DNA of 64,000 nucleotides from Cardinalis cardinalis. Lineage: Eukaryota > Chordata > Aves > Passeriformes > Cardinalidae. The notes under the pieces were generated by a model. That model was given only the letters and a program-made list of their open reading frames with translations, was not told the origin of the DNA and did no database searches. The stretch lies in assembly GCA_014549065.1 (NCBI GenBank), contig JACDOX010000040.1, forward strand, positions 521,456 through 585,455, read 5' to 3'. Shown in pieces: positions 61,003 through 64,000 of the stretch; position 1 is the first letter of the stretch, and every line of letters starts with the position of its first letter. A program made the translations under genes and the position numbers.

Positions 61003-64000
61003 GTTCAGTCCACATGACACAAGCCCCAAGTCCTTCAAGCCAGCTACACATCCACCACATGAGTAACTACAGGCAGGGGTGTTAGCCTGTGCTGTAGGGG
61101 AAGCAGTNGCGTAATGTAAATGCTTGTTAGCAGAGCTTGTTATCTTGGGTGCAGTCCCATGCTGGCATGAATAGGATAACTGTGTGGACTGGCAACACCT
61201 GGGTGGGTTTCTGCACCATTCCTGGCTGTGCAAGACACAGGTGCTCTGCAGGGAATTCACAGGAGCACACTCTCACTGCTCCTTCTCAGACTTAAAACAG
61301 CTTCTCATTTTCCAGGGAAGAAATAGCACCAAAGGAAAGCCAAGATCCAGTTAAATGAAGGGGAAAGATGCATGAGAAGAATGTGACTCGCTCACAACTC
61401 TACCAGTTACTGTTACCCATAACCTCTGCTAGTCTGGGCTAGACTCATACTTGTTCATTCATCTAATATCTCAGTTTTCTGTGCCTTGCTTACCTTACTG
61501 CAATGATTATCAGAACTGGAAAGAGTTTGAGAAACCATCTTCTAATAATTCATTTCACATTGTTCTAATCATTGCTGCAAAACTTTCCTGCCTTCCTCAT
61601 TTAAAGGTAGAGACATGAGCAAGACATTTCCCTTTTCTTCTTCCACTTTATACAAACTGTTANACAGTTGTATAAACATGCCATATTTACAAGACAACTT
61701 GTAAATTGTTGTTGCATATGGTAGAGCATACGGTAGAGCAGCCATCTCTTCAGACATACCACCGTTATGACATGAAAGAGAAGTTCTTTCCAAAGCAAAA
61801 TGTGATGGTGAGAATAGGCTTGATTATCAATATTCAGTTCACAATTTGTATTTAAAAATTAGATAGATTGACCTTCTTTTAAATCCCAANCTATACTAAG
61901 ACTGTATAAGACTTCCCACAAAAAATTAAATACAAAACCCCAAGAGACAAAGGCAAATCCATCTTAATGTGTTGTCTTCAGCAAACCACAGTTTCATGTT
62001 AATCATAAAAAGAAATCTCACAGTTTAGTGCAGAATGGAAGTTTCTAATAATTGATGGTGTACATGATTGCACATTGATGACCTGTCTACTCAGCTAAGC
62101 TCAAAGTAATTTGACCTCTATGTAATTAGATCATTTGATGTTAAAAACCCACACATCAGAAACAGAAGAAATCCCCCACTTTCTTAAGCAAAGATAATTA
62201 GAATTTACTAGAGACGAGGTGAAATTGAAATACATAATGTCTCTAAATTAAGAAGGCAAAACTCTGGATCCTTTGTGCATCTGTGCACAAATCCCTTCAT
62301 TTGTTAGACACGCTTTGAATGAAACAAGGTTGAGGTATGACAAGGGCAAATTATGAATTTGCTTCAGACTGTTCTAATTAATTGTGATAAAGCAATGCCC
62401 AGACATGGCACAATGAATTGTCAAGGCAGACACCTAAACATGACCTCTGCTATTGATCAGTTATTGCTGCTCCCTGTGTGCCTACTGACATAAGGTGCAG
62501 GATGAAAACACCTCCTGTATGACACAGAAGAGCAGAGCAGCAACAGATGGAGCTCAGTATCTTAATGGTTCAGATAAATGTGATAGAGCACAGAGAGGAT
62601 TTCCTCTCCTTGTTCAGAGCTCTGACATGCAGATTTAATGAGAGGAGTTGCAGAAAACAACAAGAAAACAGTCCTCTTTTTCTTGAAAGACAACATCACT
62701 ATCACATGAGATAATGTTTATTTTGATCTGATTGCATATGTTGCAAAGAGTGGTACTAATCCTGAAATNGTCTGCAGAAAAATTTGGGATTTTGAGATGC
62801 CTATGATGCCTGAAATGAAGGCCACAAGTAACACATTCACTGGCAAAGAATCCTCCTTTCCAAATTCACTTGTACCATAGAAACTGCTGAAATGAAGATT
62901 CTTTACTTAATAGACCCTACTGTCCTTCTCTAGAGATAAAAAAAAAAAATGTCTTTAAGAAGCCCCCAGCTTACAGAAGGCAGCTTGTTCAGCTTGGGAA
63001 GGTACAAATGTCTTTTTTATCTATTGAGAGATAAATAGTTCTAGCTTTTTTGGTTTTTTTTAGCATTTTGCCCATTTTTTATAAGGGCTGTGCCTCTCAG
63101 AGCTCCAGCAGAGAATTCACAGCCCATAAGTGAAACAGAAGTTAGAAAAGAGTTTTTAGCTCTGTGGCACTATTCAGATCCTTTTATTCAATGCAAAATT
63201 TTGGAGTAGAATTGAAATTCTCATCTGTTGTACCTCGGGAACACGTATGCTTACAGCAATCTGTTTCGTTCTCTTCTACAGGGAAGTAGAGAAACATAAC
63301 GTGGAAATAAAATCAATATCTCACTTCNCTTAATAATCCCAGTTTCTCAAGTTCTTTACAGATGCACTGTGATAGATATTTTCTTCTATTACAGAGATTT
63401 CCTGACAGGAAAATTATAATTTCACGAGATAATTTTTGAAATAAGTCAATATGGTTCATACATGAATAGCTCCATACATAATAATAATAATAATAATTTT
63501 GTTGAAAGGAATTTTCTTAAAAGCATGACATTTTGGGCCCAACGAATATTATAAAAGATATTTTAAAATTAGAGGGAAATTCCATTAGTGTTACATCGTT
63601 AGACAATGGGGAAAATTTTTCAAATTGCAGAACACTATCTCAACAAACCACCTCTTAGGTGCACATACACTGCAGGCTGCTGTTCCTGTCAAATATTTAA
63701 AATATAATGCCCAGCGTGTCAGAGAAANGTAGTGTAGGAATGTGCTTTGCATCATTTGATGCAACTTTGCACTATTATTACTTGTGCTGTACAAACACAC
63801 ATACACCACCCTGCAGAACCTCTTTTGAATGTCAGAGCAAAGTGGGGAATTGGCTGGGGAAGAAATGATATTGAAATTATATGGCACACACNTCTCCTAG
63901 TTCTTGGTACTGAAAGCTTTGAACTGAATTGTTATCATCACAACAGCACAGGTGGTGAATTTCTTTTCTAAAATAGTGTTATTGTCCTACTGTCCACAAT
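61003..64000 (-). other. ANO4 upstream intron, part right of the ERV
   Basis: No ANO4 exon was found. An (ATA)n run lies at 63479-63497. The stretch 62030-62480 is AT-rich and repeat-free, with several TAATTA and TGATAA-type cores, and looks like conserved non-coding DNA by composition only. Belonging to an ANO4 intron is inferred from the missing upstream exons. Confidence 0.65.

Noticed and set aside
1..64000. Bacterial-type features (operons, CRISPR arrays, riboswitches, integrons)
   Set aside because: The window is intron-exon vertebrate DNA; the only arrays are microsatellites and short tandem duplications.

Overview
This is a vertebrate nuclear window, almost certainly from a bird and probably a songbird. 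It is AT-rich, intron-dominated DNA with CR1-like LINE ends, a solo LTR of a kind I associate with passerines (recognised from memory, not searched), and a small endogenous retrovirus with class II (ERVK-like) hallmarks. Isolated single N bases are scattered throughout, as in a draft assembly.

One protein-coding gene is recognisable: the middle of ANO4 (TMEM16D, an anoctamin) on the minus strand. Twelve consecutive coding exons run from 50903 down to 6890. All have AG acceptors and GT donors, and intron phases match at every junction. Together they give 1245 nt, exactly 415 codons, with no stop. They cover the second half of the cytosolic N-terminal domain, transmembrane segments 1 to 4 and the cysteine-rich first extracellular loop. 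The N-terminal exons lie beyond 64000; the C-terminal half, with the catalytic groove and calcium site (TM5 to TM10), lies to the left of position 1. The window therefore shows less than half of the protein.

Layout: 1-6889 is intron with a (TATCC)21 microsatellite. 6890-15153 holds the three leftmost exons and a solo LTR (13811-14204, 6-bp target duplication CTTTGC). 15154-24334 holds a long intron with a perfect 17-bp hairpin, then a tight cluster of three exons. 24335-33316 holds an intron with a 31-bp-stem hairpin and an unexplained 217-codon ORF, then three exons. 33317-50903 holds the three upstream-most exons in large introns. 50904-64000 is intron with two CR1 relics and one ERV insertion.

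The ERV (57850-60996, minus strand, same orientation as ANO4) is structurally complete at its ends: two 379-382 bp LTRs, 6-bp target duplication CTGTCA, an 18-nt tRNA-Lys(UUU) primer-binding site and a polypurine tract. Its interior is only about 2.4 kb. It has no recognisable gag-pol, an env-tail-like remnant, a CpG-rich block with internal repeats, and a segment resembling the 5' half of tRNA-Lys(UUU), the same tRNA its PBS would use. That tRNA-like relic, the two foldback hairpins and the 217-codon ORF are the observations most worth checking.
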